From Ditylenchus dipsaci (Eukaryota; Nematoda; Chromadorea; Rhabditida; Anguinidae), in assembly GCA_004194705.1 (NCBI GenBank), contig SADC01001291.1, positions 682,001 to 746,000 on the forward strand: a stretch of 64,000 bases of DNA, given 5' to 3'. Positions 24,370 to 36,380 of this stretch are shown piece by piece; position 1 is the stretch's first letter; every line of letters starts with the position of its first letter. The notes under the pieces were generated by a model. The model ran no database searches and was not told the DNA's origin. It saw only the letters and a program-made list of their open reading frames with translations. The position numbers and the translations under genes were made by a program.

Positions 24370-25980
24370 AAATTTTCGCGCGTGAGGATGAGTGAGGATG
24401 AGGACGACGTGAGCTCATGAAATATGAGGTTGCGTGACAATTTCGAAAACTTGTCCTCAACCTCATAAGGTTGAGGACGATGTGAGCTCATGAAATATGT
24501 GGTTGCGTGAGAATTTCAAAAAGCTCTCCTCACGTGAGGTGAGCTCACGTGAGCTCACGTCCTCATGAAGTGTCTCATTAGGTATACCGTTAGTCATCAA
24601 AAGTTGACCCGCGGATAATTTTCCGCCGGTCAATTTTTCACCGACCAATTTTACGCTGCCTAATTCAATTTCCTTTTTCACATCAGTTTTCGTCTATGCA
24701 TTAGTCTTAATTGCTGCTAAATTCAACCTTGATAAATCTACCCTCCGGTAAATTCATCCTCCGAATTTTTTAGATTAACAGGTTAGAAGGCTTGAGTTCA
24801 GAATCCCCACGGGGACTGATCAGGTGAGGAGATAACTTCACATTCGTGTTTCTCGACCCGATTTCATGAGAAAGCCGCGCGTTTTTTTGATTCTGAGAAA
24901 AATTTTTTTTCGAACCACATGATTCCGAGAAGTACTCTTGATCAAAATGCATATAGAGTCTCTTTTTGCCACGGCCCAGTTGAAAAACATGGTGAGGCAG
25001 GCGAGAATACAAGCATTTTGAATTTTTAAGTTCTGCATAAAGTGTCCCCCTTTTATTCCCTTCCCCTCCTATACAGCCTTTATTCCCTTTTAAATTCAAA
25101 AGGCGCAATTTAAATTTTTCAAATTTCGACTAAAAAACCATGATACCCCTGTGGTTCGAATTTTTTTCTCAGAATCAAAAACCGCGCGGCTTTCTCATGA
25201 AATCGGGGTCGAGAAACACGAATGTGAAGTTATCTCCTCCAACTGATCAGTCCCCGTGGGGCGGGGATTCGTCACTGCAACGGTTAAAACTCTGTTGATA
25301 GCAGACTATCATATTTCCTCTAAAATAACCACGCACTCTAATGAACCCACCCCCTCAACTTTTAGTGTCTGTATCTCGAAATAGAGTGAATATTCTGCGA
25401 AGCTGTTTTTTGCGTTTTCTTAGTTCCAACGAGCTCTACCGATTTAACTTTTCGGATTTCGGTTGAACCTACAAAAATTTAATAGAATGACTCTAATAAA
25501 CCCGGGCCGGATAGATCAGGCCGGATTAGGCTAAATCAGGCAGGATCAGGATCTGATGAATGGAAAACGGGGTCGGCGGAAAATTGTTCGCAGAAATATG
25601 GTCGGCGGAAAATTGACACGTACCCTGAAAAAAAGATAGAAACTGGAAGGTGTATACAGGACTCCTAAAAAATAGCCTGAAGTTCAAGTTTTCGTTTAAG
25701 ACAAAGAATTTTCGAACAAGCACTTTCGTGAGCTTATTAAAATTCTCATGAGATCATGAAATCCTCATGAGATCAAAAATTCTCATGAGCTTAAGGGGTT
25801 CTCATGAGAATTTTATGAGGACAAGAGCTTGTCCTCAACCTTATGAGGATGAGGACGACGTGAGCTCATACAACGTGAGGTTGCGTGAGAATTTCAAAAA
25901 GGTCTCCTCACGTAAGGTGAGCTCACGTGAGAATCGGTCCTCATGAGGATGAGCTCACGATGTTGTGAGCTCATGCAAAC
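24370..25980. mobile_element. element with GTGAGCTCACG-type tandem inverted ends, carrying a nested insert
   Basis: Arrays of GAGGACGACGTGAGCTCATG and CTCACGTGAGGTGAGCTCAC fill 24380-24560. Related arrays fill 25730-25975. Inside, CCGCGGATAATTTTCCGCCG (about 24610) and GGTCGGCGGAAAATTG (about 25600) are the inverted ends of a second insert of about 1 kb holding part of the recurrent core (24905-25080). TSDs were not resolved. Confidence 0.5.
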
Positions 25981-26124
25981 TGTGCCCAAACCACAAAACT
26001 TGTGGTGCTCACCCTGGCTGAGTTTGATATCTAACTGGATCATATGCAGGCAACACTAAGATACATTAAGATAATATTGTGAGTTTTAGGGTGGTTAAGA
26101 ACGTTTGGGACGGTACGTGACAAA

Positions 26125-27160
26125 TCCCCGCGCCGAAATCCCCCCGGGCCCAAAATCCCCGCCAAATCCCCCGCCCATAATCCCCCGCCCATAATCCCCG
26201 CCCAAAATCCCCCGCACAACAAATCAAAGTAAGGACTGTTACTAATAACCAAATTTCATAACAACAATTGAGAGATTAACGGAGAACAGAACAGAGAACG
26301 CAGAACCAGGCTCAAGATTCTTTTGTCTGCATCCAGATAGTTTTCTCTTCTTGGCGCTGAGTGTCCCGCAATGCATTTTGCTCATAGCGTGTCGTACAGT
26401 TTCTGGATCTCTTGAGTCTCGAGAAGCGACCAAGTGACGGATGATCACAATCGAGATAAGTTTTAGATGAAATCGATGAGAATTTCTTGAATCTCCTTCC
26501 ACCAGCGTGTGCAGACGAGCCCGGCATCCTCCATCGCTGACTTGTGCTTGTCACAAACTCCAGAACTGCTTTGCACCATTTGGTTTGCTCAGTTTCTGCT
26601 TGACGAAAAGGAATCCATCGTATTCAGCTTTCTTGTTGTTTTCTGCGAGTCGATCAAAGTGACAAAATTCTAAAAATATATATAATAGATTTGCTAATTG
26701 AATATAATTAAAAATTACTTGACGGCGAAACTCTGCAAGTCTGATGGGACAAAACACGTGACTGCTGCTCTTCTTCACTGCTGTAGTAGTCATCCTCATC
26801 AAACTGTTTCCTGCACTGCCTTCGACGACTTGAACAACTGGAGCGGCGGCGATTGGAGCTGCTGACGCACGGAGTTTTGGCAGATTTGCATTAAGACGTT
26901 TGGATCCATCCCAAGAACTTGACTGAGCGCACCAAATTGACTTGACCAAAAGGCTCCATTGCGAGAAATTCCTGAAACAGTAATACAATAAAAAATCGGA
27001 GCAAAAAATTAACACGACAACCAAACAAACAAAAATGGGCTCTGATTTTTTTGAAGCAAAAAAGCCAGCAAAAAAGGCGGCCATTCCAAAAATCTTTTAT
27101 GAATTTTTGGTGCGGGGGATTTTGGGCGGGAATTATAGGCGGGGGGATTATGAGATCTCT
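26125..27160. mobile_element. element with CCCCGCCCATAAT tandem inverted ends
   Basis: AATCCCCCGCCCATAATCCC arrays at 26127-26218 are inverted at 27110-27155 (GCGGGGGATTTTGGGCGGG). Minus-strand frames at 26551-27084 are open but unrecognised. It adjoins the 5' side of the hAT relic and may have inserted in its promoter region. Confidence 0.5.
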
Positions 27161-27189
27161 GTTTCTTTTGGGTTACGGTGGTTTTTGTA

Positions 27190-28192
27190 GGACGAGCGAC
27201 GAGATGGAATTCAACCTTTATATGGGCCAACGCTTGCTAGAGCAAAGAACTGCAATCGATCTATATCTGACGAGCATGGCAAACCCTGGAGTTGAGCGAA
27301 GAAAAGTGGAGGCTGTTGAACAAAGTTGTGACTGTTCTGAACCGTTGGAGTCCGCGTCGAAGCAGATGTGCCGTGCTGATGAACCGATATCCGTTCAATT
27401 CCCGATCGCGAGGGCTCTCAAAGAGGACATGATTGCAATTGTGGATCCGGCCCTTGTTGAGATGCGTGCATCAGTAGAGAGGTTGCTTTCAAACAAGTTC
27501 AACGTTGAGATGGAGAAGTAAGGACATATGGTTTTTGTCTTTGGAGGAGTAACTGATAAAATTCAGGATTTATGGATTGGCGATTTTCTTGGATCCGAGG
27601 TTCAAAGACGCGTATGCCACAAATAAAGTCCTCTTCAATAATGTTGTCAGCACGTGGATCCAGGAGGAGTGCGAGAGAGTACCTGATGTTCTGGAAGGTA
27701 CCTTTCTAATTCGTTTGAGATGGAAATTGTTTAATGTGTGTGGATTGTTTAGATCTCGAATTCACCTCCTCCGAAGCGTAGACATGGGGACTCGTTCTTT
27801 GCTCGACATACACCACTTCTTTGGGATGATTGAGGAGGGGGAAGAAACAATTCAGCTGACGGGATGTTTGAACTAAAAGGCTACGCCAAGCAAAAGAGAA
27901 TCAGCCCGGAAGAGAATCTTTGAAATGGTGGAGGTAAATTGGATAGAATAAATTTGCTTCGGCAACATACTATTTTTATCTTTTAGGAGAATGCCAAAAC
28001 TATATCCAGTTATTATCCGTGGTGCCCGGCGATACTTTCAACTCCGGCTACAAGTCAGCCTAGTGAGCAACTGTTCTCCGTTGCGCGGACATCTACGACT
28101 ACAGACGATCAAGTTTGGATCCAGAAAATGCGGAGATGCTATTGTTCCTCAACAAGAATCTGCGGATGTTAATTACCAGTATTAGATGTTAA
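27190..28192 (+). pseudogene. hAT transposase relic
   Basis: hAT transposases cut and paste DNA flanked by 8-bp duplications. Visible blocks in order are ATRWNSTF (about 27199), RLLEQRTAIDLYLTSM, a PLESASKQ segment, ISVQFPIARALKEDM, AIFLDPRFKDAYATNK (about 27577), and a C-terminal dimerisation block PATSQPSEQLFSVA then SSLDPENAEMLLFLNKNLR ending in TAA. Introns with GTAAGG...TTCAG (about 27520-27565) and GTAAAT...TTTTAG (about 27932-27986) are preserved in phase, but at least three frame breaks separate the blocks. It is probably dead unless the breaks are consensus errors. Confidence 0.8.
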
Positions 28193-28424
28193 TTGTTGTT
28201 TATTGTTGTTGTGAAGTGTAGATATTAGATAGCAATAACTGGTATGATATTGAGGTAAATTTGAGGCGGCGCAGCAGCCGCGGAAGATTTTTCAAGCATT
28301 GTCCGCTTCTGGAGAAAAATATCGCATATCGTAACGATATATCGTTGCCAAAATTCATATCTTATCGTTATATCGATCGTTTGAAAATTAGCTCAAAATA
28401 TCGTATCGTTTTATCGTTAGATGA

Positions 28425-28440
28425 CAAATGCACAGCTCTA
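28425..28440. repeat. right terminal repeat of the hAT relic
   Basis: CAAATGCACAGCTCTA is a hAT-like end (complement begins TAGAGCTGTGC). It follows an array of ATCGTTATATCG motifs at 28320-28418. The left partner is not visible; it may have been displaced by the element at 26125-27160. Confidence 0.5.
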
Positions 28441-28859
28441 ATGTCAATGAAGTTTTCCAAAAATATGCCAAATAAATCCTGGGTTTGAAACTATACCTGA
28501 ACTGTCATTTGAATTTTTTTCGAAAACCTTTAAAAGTAGGGCTCAGGCCTGATAGAGGAGTAAATTTGCTACATTTTTGTACGAAAAAAATGTCCGAAAA
28601 TACAAATTTCAGGTGTTTCATACAAAAGTAAGACAAAAAACTCAAAAACGCCTTATTTTACACGTAAAAATGCCAGTTGTTCGCTTTGATTGATCTCTAG
28701 TTTCTAAATTTTAAGTTTACAAAATCGGCTCAACTTTCCTTGTAGCTGTATCTATGGGCAACATTTTGGTATATAAATTGTGAGAAAAATCTGTGGTTTT
28801 GCCCTTTTCGTCTGTCGCTTATGTCGTTTATTTTTTTCTTTCTTAATTTAAGTTGTTTC

Positions 28860-29040
28860 AATGGTGCCAACAAGACGTGCTATTGTGGTACAGAAAGAGC
28901 TGACAACGAAGCAATCTGTCGCTATGAGAACTTCGGAAGCAACAATGGCTGCAAGCAAAGCGAGAACAGCAAAGAAAATCGCAAAAGAAATAGCTGGCGG
29001 AAGAGCGAAAAAAGCGGCATGAGTCCGGATTGATAATTCA
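28860..29040 (+). CDS. short Lys/Ala-rich ORF, probably transposon-derived
   Basis: An ATG at 28860 opens a 60-codon frame (MVPTRRAIVVQKELTTKQSV...) ending TGA, rich in Ala, Lys and Arg. Similar basic segments follow at about 29117-29190. It lies upstream of the MULE transposase fragment and may be part of the same degenerate element. No function is assigned. Confidence 0.3.
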
Positions 29041-29808
29041 AGTGGTGCCTGCTTCCTTAAAAATATATTTTTGCATTGTAGTACGCTTAGCCAATGAGAA
29101 AAAAAGGTAGTCAAAGAAAGCTCAATATGAAGCCGAAGCCAAAGCCATCCTGTCAGCAAAAAGAAGGAAAGCAATAGCCGTTAGGTAGAGGAAAATTGGG
29201 CAAAAGAAAGAGCGCAGACATAGAGGGATTGAGCAGTCAAAAAACAAAAGTAAGTTCTCCATAAATTATTTTGTTCGAATTATAATTACTTGCGTATATA
29301 AAGTCATCTGCCACTGCGAAGAACGAAGCCATCTTTCGAAGAATGCGAAGAAGTTTTTAGCGCTTAGTTTTAGCGCTGCAGAATGTCTATCACGACTCAC
29401 CAAAGGCCAAATTTCGGAACACACCTCACAGTCAAATTCGGAACACACATCTCAGTCGATTTCGGAACACACCCCTTAGTTAAATCAGCTTGGGAGACCA
29501 AGAAAATTTTTTTATAACAAATTTAAAACAGCTTGGGGGACAAAGCAAATTTCTTTTTATAAAAATTAAAAAAAATTTGCCTTGGTCCTCCAAGTTTTTT
29601 CGAAATTTTCATAAAAAATTGAGATTTTGTGAAATTATTTTTGTAGAAACAGTGTTTAATTCGAAAAAAACTTTGACTGTATGTTAATGGGAGAGCCAAT
29701 TGTTAAAACAGGAACGGGACCGGGACCGGCCGTATGTTAATGAGATGTGTATGTTAATGGGAGTGTATGTTAATGAGAGAGCACTCAAGAACTGCAGGGG
29801 GCTTCGAC

Positions 29809-30016
29809 CATGGTTGCTGCAAACTTGAGCAAGAGTGCGGCGAGGAAACAAATAAGAAGAGAGCGAGTCAAGAATCAACTTCCGTTGGTCCAAGCGAATG
29901 CGGTGGAGGACATTCACATTCCTGTTGAGCACAAGTTCTATAATGGACACGAGCTTTTTCTTCTGGCTGACTCGGGCGAGCATATGATAGATCCGAACAG
30001 GTACCTTATGTTGCAA
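29809..30016 (+). pseudogene. MULE-type transposase fragment
   Basis: The segment reads KSAARKQIRRERVKNQLPLV, then EDIHIPVEHK, then ELFLLADSG and a DPNRYLML motif. This order (basic RxxR helix, IP-E, FLLxDSG, RxLxF) precedes the DDE domain in MULE transposases linked to FLYWCH fingers. The catalytic domain is absent. Tandem GTATGTTAATGGGA units precede it (29675-29785). Confidence 0.6.
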
Positions 30017-30159
30017 TGGTTACCAATTTATCAAAAGCCGGCGCTTAAACTTCTGCATGCCAACATGGGTCAATCTACCCTCGGACACGCGGCCGGGGCG
30101 CTTTTTCTTGTTTCCTATAATAAACCACTCCTGACCTTCAAAGTCTTAGTATACTGAAT

Positions 30160-31510
30160 AATCGAGTAGAGTTGGATAGCTTATAAAAAAGCCAATATCC
30201 AGGGCAACATGGTAGTGCAAAAAATTAAACATATTTGAAGAAAAAAAAAAAAAGAAAAATGTCAAAATAAAATTTACTGATGGAATGTATACTTCTTAGG
30301 GTGCACTTCACTTGCAACCCAAAACAAACCGTGGATGAATTTGCGGGTTACATGCCATTTGAAGCACGACCACTCACAATCCACCATTTAGCTATTTTTC
30401 ACACGCAAAATCTAAAATCAACAAAAAAAAAGTCATCAAAACCGTTTGGCCTCCTTATTCGAGCGTTGCCAACCCCAAATTTGTGCCATCCAAAAGACAT
30501 TAAGGTGTGGTTAGCTAGAAAAGGCATTGTCATTTAGTCCCTTGGTGGCAATCTTGTAGCCCCTCATCCATTAAATGGCAAAACAAGCCAGACTAGTAGC
30601 AAACAACCCGGTCAAACATCACCCTCCAATTATTGGAGGATTGGATTGGCGACACAACACTTACGAGAACCTTTTCATGGTGTTTCTACTGCCCATAAAA
30701 CATGATTGGATGGGTGGCAACAAGGACAGATTAAATTTTACAATTTCCTTATTTCCAGAAAATGTTAATCAACAATCGGTCTTCCTTTAAAGAACCTGCA
30801 GGGCAAGAACAAGCGAAAGCAACATCAAATTTTCAATAAAGGACTGGAAACAAGGTTAAAAAAGTACTTGCAAATAAAAATAAATAAGATGAAAATGCAA
30901 GAAAGTGTAAAAAAATTATGTCTGAAGTTCTTTTTTCATACGCGAAGGCCCGAACTGAATATATTCTTAGAAATTTCTTTCGTTTTCGGGACATGTGAGA
31001 GGACTTCAAGATAGATTATAATTATTGTCTAACAAAAATTTCTCTAAAATATTCCGTAAGCCAAAAGAGGCAAAACGCGAGCCTTGTATGTTTTTTAGCA
31101 GAAGGTTGGTCACATTTCTGCTAAATTATGGTCTGGGACATTGGCCCTACCGCAAAATATCTCATCGCCATATGTTCCGTTCCCGTAGGCATGCCCACGC
31201 CAATCTCTATATAGTTTTGGACGGTGGGTGGATGGGTGGGTAACGCATCTCTGAATATATTTTGCTCAAGACCTATTTTCGGCCAGTTTTTGTAATCTTT
31301 TGTCAGATATCTTTCCTGAACCCTGAAATTCAACATATAAGATGTTTTCTGAGCATGAAACTGTTAAATTAAAGAGGTTCTGAAAAAAACTTTTAAAGTA
31401 CCTCCAAATCGGAGAGGGGTAATTTTAGCCTGGATTTTCGGTGGATTTCGTGTTCGAGCTCGATTTTCCGCCAATTTTTGTTTAACTCTTTCCGGGGGAA
31501 GAGTTAAAAA
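30160..31510. other. no supported gene
   Basis: Open frames at 30280-30537 and 30575-30790 have no recognisable motif. ACATATGGCGATGAGATATTTTGCGG-type dyads were not pursued. Confidence 0.35.
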
Positions 31511-31516
31511 AAGAAC

Positions 31517-32490
31517 GGTGAATTCATCGACGGTAAATTCATCGACGGTGAATTCATCGACGGTGAATTTATCGAAAGGTGAATTCATCGACATTTTGGA
31601 GTTTTGTTTAATAGCCTTTTGTTTGATTTATAAGGCTACAGGTTCGAATCCGGTGGCGGCAAACATGATTTTTCTTGACTAGAATAGGGTTTAAAGGTCT
31701 GGGAAGCTTCAGGATGGTTAGGAAAAACCGCCTGAGACCTTCCCTGAACAGGTGTACCTCCAGAATTCAACATTTTGGATTTAGCCGAAAGTAATAAAAA
31801 GCATTGTGTCCTTCCCAAAACCGTGTCTTATGCAGGGTCTGTTAATACCAAAAAAATGACTTCAGCTACAGAAACCCAAGAACCACGGCCTTTACTATCT
31901 TTTTTAATAAGCCACACTAAAAGGCCGACCACAGTTTTGCTGGATGTCCCATGTACCAACAAAACCAATTAGTCGTCCACTTGGATCGAATTTTTTTACG
32001 TTTTCGGGTTCCAAAACTTGTTTTCTGCACTAATTAGAGCATTCTAAAGATGGTTCGTCAGTATTAAAACTACTTTTTGATGGTATTTTTGAAGTTTTTG
32101 TAAATAAAGCAAAACCTAACTTTAACACTGTCAAACCATCTTTAGGATGCTGGTATTAGCGCAGAAAACAGGTTGTGTAACCTTAAAGCGTAAAGTTTTT
32201 CTAAAGTTTTGTGGCCTGAAAAAACATAAAAAAATTGCACCAAGTGGATGACCAGTTGGTTAGGTTGGTGCATGGATTATCAATTTTTTATATTATCCAT
32301 TAGAACTGAGGTTGGAAAAGGTATGAACAAACAATCAAAAAAGGTATGAACAAAAGACCATAAACAAAAAAAACGCCAAAATGTCGATGAATTGACCTGT
32401 CGATGAATTGACAGGTCGATGAATTCACCTTTCGATAAATTCACCGTCGATGAATTCACCGTCGATGAATTTACCGTCGATGAATTCACC
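31517..32490. mobile_element. element with tandem-array TIRs (GAATTCATCGACGGT unit)
   Basis: GAATTCATCGACGGT is repeated about five times at 31517-31592. The complementary array ACCGTCGATGAATTC is at 32385-32490. The interior is non-coding and contains a tRNA-3'-half-like block at 31638-31660 (AGGTTCGAATCCGGTGG). The TSD is not clear. Outside, 31340-31480 and 32500-32640 are direct copies of one repeat also present at 53725-53850. Confidence 0.65.
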
Positions 32491-32639
32491 TAATGCCCTT
32501 TCCGGAACCCTGAAATTCAACATCTCAACTCTCTTTTAAGAATTAAACCGTGAAATTAAGGTGGCTTTAGAAAAAGTATTTAAGTACGTCCAAATCGGGG
32601 ATGGTGGATTTCAGTCTGGATTTGGGTGGATTTTCATGT

Positions 32640-33000
32640 TCAAGCCCAGAAAGGGGGTACTTAGAAGAAGGTTATCCAGCAGGGGTAACCGAGAGGAAGT
32701 ACATAGGAAAAGGGCAGCCAGGAAGGGGCTACCTAGGTGGAGGGTAGCCAGGAGTGGAGTACCAAGAAAGAGGCTAGCGAGGAAGATTGTAGCCAAGAGC
32801 AGGGTGACTACGAGAAAGGTAGCCACAATGGGGTACTCATGAGGACGGTAACCAGAAGGTGCGTATCCAGGAAGAAGTTACCCAAGAGGGTGCTAGTATA
32901 TTACTACCCAGTAAGGAGGAAACCTATGAGAGAGATACCCAGGAGGATGGTAGTCAAGAAGCGGATTGACCAGAAGGAGGGAAGCCAGATAAAGGTAGCC
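32640..33000. repeat. minisatellite-like GGAAGG/GTAGCCA region
   Basis: Imperfect 15-30-bp units (AGGAAGGGGCTACC, AGGTGGAGGGTAGCC, AGGAGTGGAGTACC). A similar degenerate array lies at 53850-54210, followed in both places by GGCGCCGATARRCGCCTGTT. Confidence 0.55.
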
Positions 33001-33304
33001 GATCATTATTTATGTAACTTTTATAATCCGATAGTGGCGCCGATAGGCGCCTGTTGCCCTTGTACAGTAGTATTTGGGTGATGTCACGTTTTTTAATTTC
33101 TATAACTCAGCCTAGGATCATTATTTTTCCACGATCTTTATTTTTAAATCGACAGCTTTGGCTAAGACGAGAAGCGTAACACAGCGTTTTTTTTCAATTC
33201 AGTGTAAAAAAGTGAAAACTCCCGATCAGTGTTGTTCCAGCGCCGACCCTTTCTGAGAAAAGGCCCCAGCGCCAGCGCCGAGCGCCTCCCTTAAAAAATT
33301 TGGC

Positions 33305-33956
33305 TAAAGTTTAGAATGTGACCTTTTTCTAAAAATGGTCAAAATCAGTTTTTTTAGTTGTGTAACATTGTAAAAAATGCTCAGCATTCATTTTTATTGT
33401 TGGGAAAGCCAATTTTTCAAAAAAAAAATTTTTGTCGATACAATCCGTGATCCAGAGACCGGTGCTAATACAAATAGAATAGAAGCAACATGGAGCCCCC
33501 CCCCATATCGAAATTAAGGGGCTTCCTATTGAATTAGGGTGCCTGCCGAAGGCAGGCAGGTGTGTATAAAGGGTCAGCCCTTGGCCCGAACAATGTACCC
33601 CCAAGGGGCTTCCTATTGAATTAGGGTGCCTGCCGAAGGCAGGCAGGTAAAAAATGTGAAAAACAACGTTTTTTTTGGAAACAACGTTTTTATCGGTTTT
33701 AACGTGTAAGAATTGCTTAGAAATGGTTAAAACCTGTTTTTGGGAAAATTTCGATATGGGGGGGGGGCTCCATGTTGCTTCTATTCTATTTGTATTAGCA
33801 CCGGTCTCTGGATCACGGATTGTATCGACAAAAATTTTTTTTTTGAAAAATTGGCTTTCCCAACAATAAAAATGAATGCTGAGCATTTTTTACAATGTTA
33901 CACAACTAAAAAAACTGATTTTGACCATTTTTAGAAAAAGGTCACATTCTAAACTC
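33305..33956. repeat. foldback with near-perfect 210-bp arms
   Basis: 33305-33513 is inverted at 33745-33956 (GTGACCTTTTTCTAAAAATG, GGAGCCCCCCCCCATATCG). The centre holds two direct copies of a 45-bp unit (GGGCTTCCTATTGAATTAGG plus TGCCGAAGGCAGG). GC-rich AGCGCCGGCGCC repeats flank both sides. Confidence 0.75.
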
Positions 33957-34198
33957 CAGCCAAAAATTTTGGCTCCGGCGCCAGCGCCGACCTCTTTTGA
34001 AAAAATGCCGCAGCGCCGGCGCCAGCATTCATGGCAGCGCCGACGCCGGCTTGATAATTTTGCTTTTGCTGTAAATTTCATGACAAATTCCTATTTTTTC
34101 AACAGTATGTTTTTACAGTGAAAGCGATAATAATTATTTGCTATCTATATCGATATATTTCCTGTATTAGTTCCTCATGATGAGTGAATTTTGAAATA

Positions 34199-35478
34199 CA
34201 GGGTGTTTTAAAAATCCGCAGAATTTGAGATGGCTATAACCTTTTTCTAGAACGAATTTCTGTTTTCACTAATAATTTCTCTTGACGGGCAATTTCGTTA
34301 AAGGAGCATGCTTTGCTGTTGATAAGTCAATTGTTGAAATTTGAATACACGGGGACAAAATCCTACAATATGGTTTTGGCACGAATTGTTTTTTGAATGC
34401 AAGCATTTTTTTATTTCAAATATTCTTTTTGAATACTTTAATTATGTCAAACCCAGCGATTGTGGGTACAGCAAAAAGTATGAGTACTCACTGAACCTAT
34501 AGCAATTAGCCGGGTGCGATCCCGAGGTTGAGCATGAGTCAGACCTCTTCGGAGTGTCGTCGACTTCTAGTTTTGGATTTGCTGAGCCTTTGGCTCGGCC
34601 TTACAAATTTTTAGGGTTGATAAGTGGGTAAGCCTTTGGTTTGACTCTGGAATTGGTTTTGGTCAAATTGGTAGGTAAGGTCAATTTTAACAAACGCAGT
34701 TTAGCAGAATCTGCGTGATTTAGAATCTGCGTGATTTAGGTAGAGATTTTGGTATTAGGGCAGAATTTTCTAAAAATCTCGCCTTAGCATTGACAAATCG
34801 CCACACTGGCGAAATCGCCAACTTCCATAAAAATATCGAGAAAATTCAAGAAAAAGTCGGTAGTGGTACAGTGGTATTTCATTTGCTACGCATTTCTGAA
34901 CATTTGCACGCAGAGTGAAGACCGAGCCAAAGGTTAGCAAATCCAAAACTCGAAGTCGACGACACTCCGAAGAGGTCTGACTCATGCTCAACCTCGGGAT
35001 CCGATCCGGCTAATTGCTATAAGTTCAGTGAGTACTCATACTTTATGCTGTACCCACAATCGCTGGGTTTGACTTGATTAAAGAATTCAAAAAGAATATT
35101 TGAAATAAAAAATGCTTTCATTCAAAAAACAATTCGTGTCAAAACCATAGTGTAGGATTTTGTCCCCGGGAATTCAAATTTCAACAATTGACTTATCAAC
35201 AGGAAAGCATGCTCCTTTAAATGTATAATGTCAAAATTATGATTTTCGCTTGGTCCCCCTGTTGTTTCGGGTTTTAGCCATCTAGGAGCCACCCACAGAC
35301 CAGGACCACAAAGGGACCAAGCGAAAACCGTATTTTGACATTATACACCAAATGAATTGCCCGTCAAAAGAAAGCATAAGCCAAAGCCTAAATGGTTGAT
35401 GAAAACAGAAATTAGAAATTCGGTCGCGAAAACAAGTTATAACCATTTAAAATCCTGTGGATTTCTCAAAACACCCTG
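34199..35478. mobile_element. mariner-like MITE split by a piggyBac-like foldback
   Basis: TA dinucleotides at 34197-34198 and 35479-35480 flank ends CAGGGTGTTTT and AAAACACCCTG. The interior arms (CCGCAGAATTTGAGATGGCT) pair for about 100 bp. Same family as 40370-40734. Confidence 0.7.
34302..35216. mobile_element. piggyBac-like foldback, nested
   Basis: TTAA at 34298-34301 and 35217-35220. TIRs start AGGAGCATGCTTTGCTG / AGGAGCATGCTTTCCTG and extend about 300 bp per arm as an almost continuous inverted repeat. Non-coding. Confidence 0.75.
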
Positions 35479-35764
35479 TATTTTCCGTATGCTGAGAAAT
35501 AAGTCCATATAGGTGGAGTTATTAGATAAAAGGAAAGTTCATGAAAGAAATGGGTAATCCATATTAGTCTTGTGAAAATAAAAGTTGTGTGAATTACTTT
35601 TTTAAAAATAGCATAGTATACCCTGGTTATGTTACAAAAATAAACTAAAAAATTAAAGAAAATAAATAAAATATTTAAAGAAATGAAAGAAATTGCAGCA
35701 CAAAAGTTCTGATAATTTAGTTTAAAATTAAGAATAATTGTCTTTCTCAATTTTAGGCTGTTAA

Positions 35765-35870
35765 ATTTTAGAAACAGCGCCGGCGCCATAATCGTTCAAA
35801 AACAGCGCCGGCGCCGAGCGCCGGCCCGGCGCTGTTTTTTCCCAGGGCAGCGCCGGCGCCGGAACAGCAC
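35765..35870. repeat. GCGCCGGCGCC island
   Basis: About 100 bp of repeated CAGCGCCGGCGCC in AT-rich DNA. The same core occurs at 33235-33290, 33975-34050 and, more diverged, at 50560-50990. Confidence 0.6.
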
Positions 35871-36009
35871 TGCTCCCGATTCCAAGTTGCGGGGAGACCA
35901 AAGCATTTTGGAATGAATTTTTAATTGCCTTAGGGGGACCAAGAGAAGTTATTTTAAAGGTTCGAAGGCTCAAACCCTGGTGATAGTATAATTTTTTTTC
36001 TTGATGGCA

Positions 36010-36380
36010 TTTAAAGAGGGGGGGATAAGCCATTTAGGTTTGAAAAAGTGGCTTCCATAGCGCAGTGCGTAAGCGTTTGCAATTTTTGGCCCAAAATGGT
36101 GTTGTTTTGGTGTTGCAGATTCAATCCCACGTAGTGGCACACTATTTTTTTGGCTTGTTTGATCATTTCTAGGGGTAATTTGGGTCGCTGATTCCAAATC
36201 TGGCGTCAAAAAATCTAATTACCTCTAAACTGGCCAAACAAGCCAAAAAAAATAGTGTGCCACTACGTGGGATTGAACCTGCAGCATTAAAAAAACACCA
36301 TTTTGGGCCAAAAAACGCAAACGCTTACGCACTGCGCCATGGAAGCCACTTTTTCAATCCTAAATGGCTTCCCCCCCCCC
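36010..36380. repeat. inverted pair of tRNA-like sequences
   Basis: Two tRNA-like copies face each other: plus-strand TAGCGCAGTGCGTAAGCG with GCAGATTCAATCCCACG (36057-36135), and minus-strand copies of the same boxes (36255-36345). The arms end in G/C runs next to AAGCCATTTAGG. Related to 6635-6742. Confidence 0.65.

Noticed and set aside
26551..27084. 177-codon minus-strand frame as a host gene
   Set aside because: It lies within the CCCCGCCCATAAT-ended element, has no recognised domain, and FLYWCH-like resemblance (GFLFVKQKL...FWSL) is too weak to call.
33329..33886. 185-codon minus-strand frame
   Set aside because: It spans both arms and the duplicated 45-bp centre of a foldback; the plus strand gives mirrored peptides.
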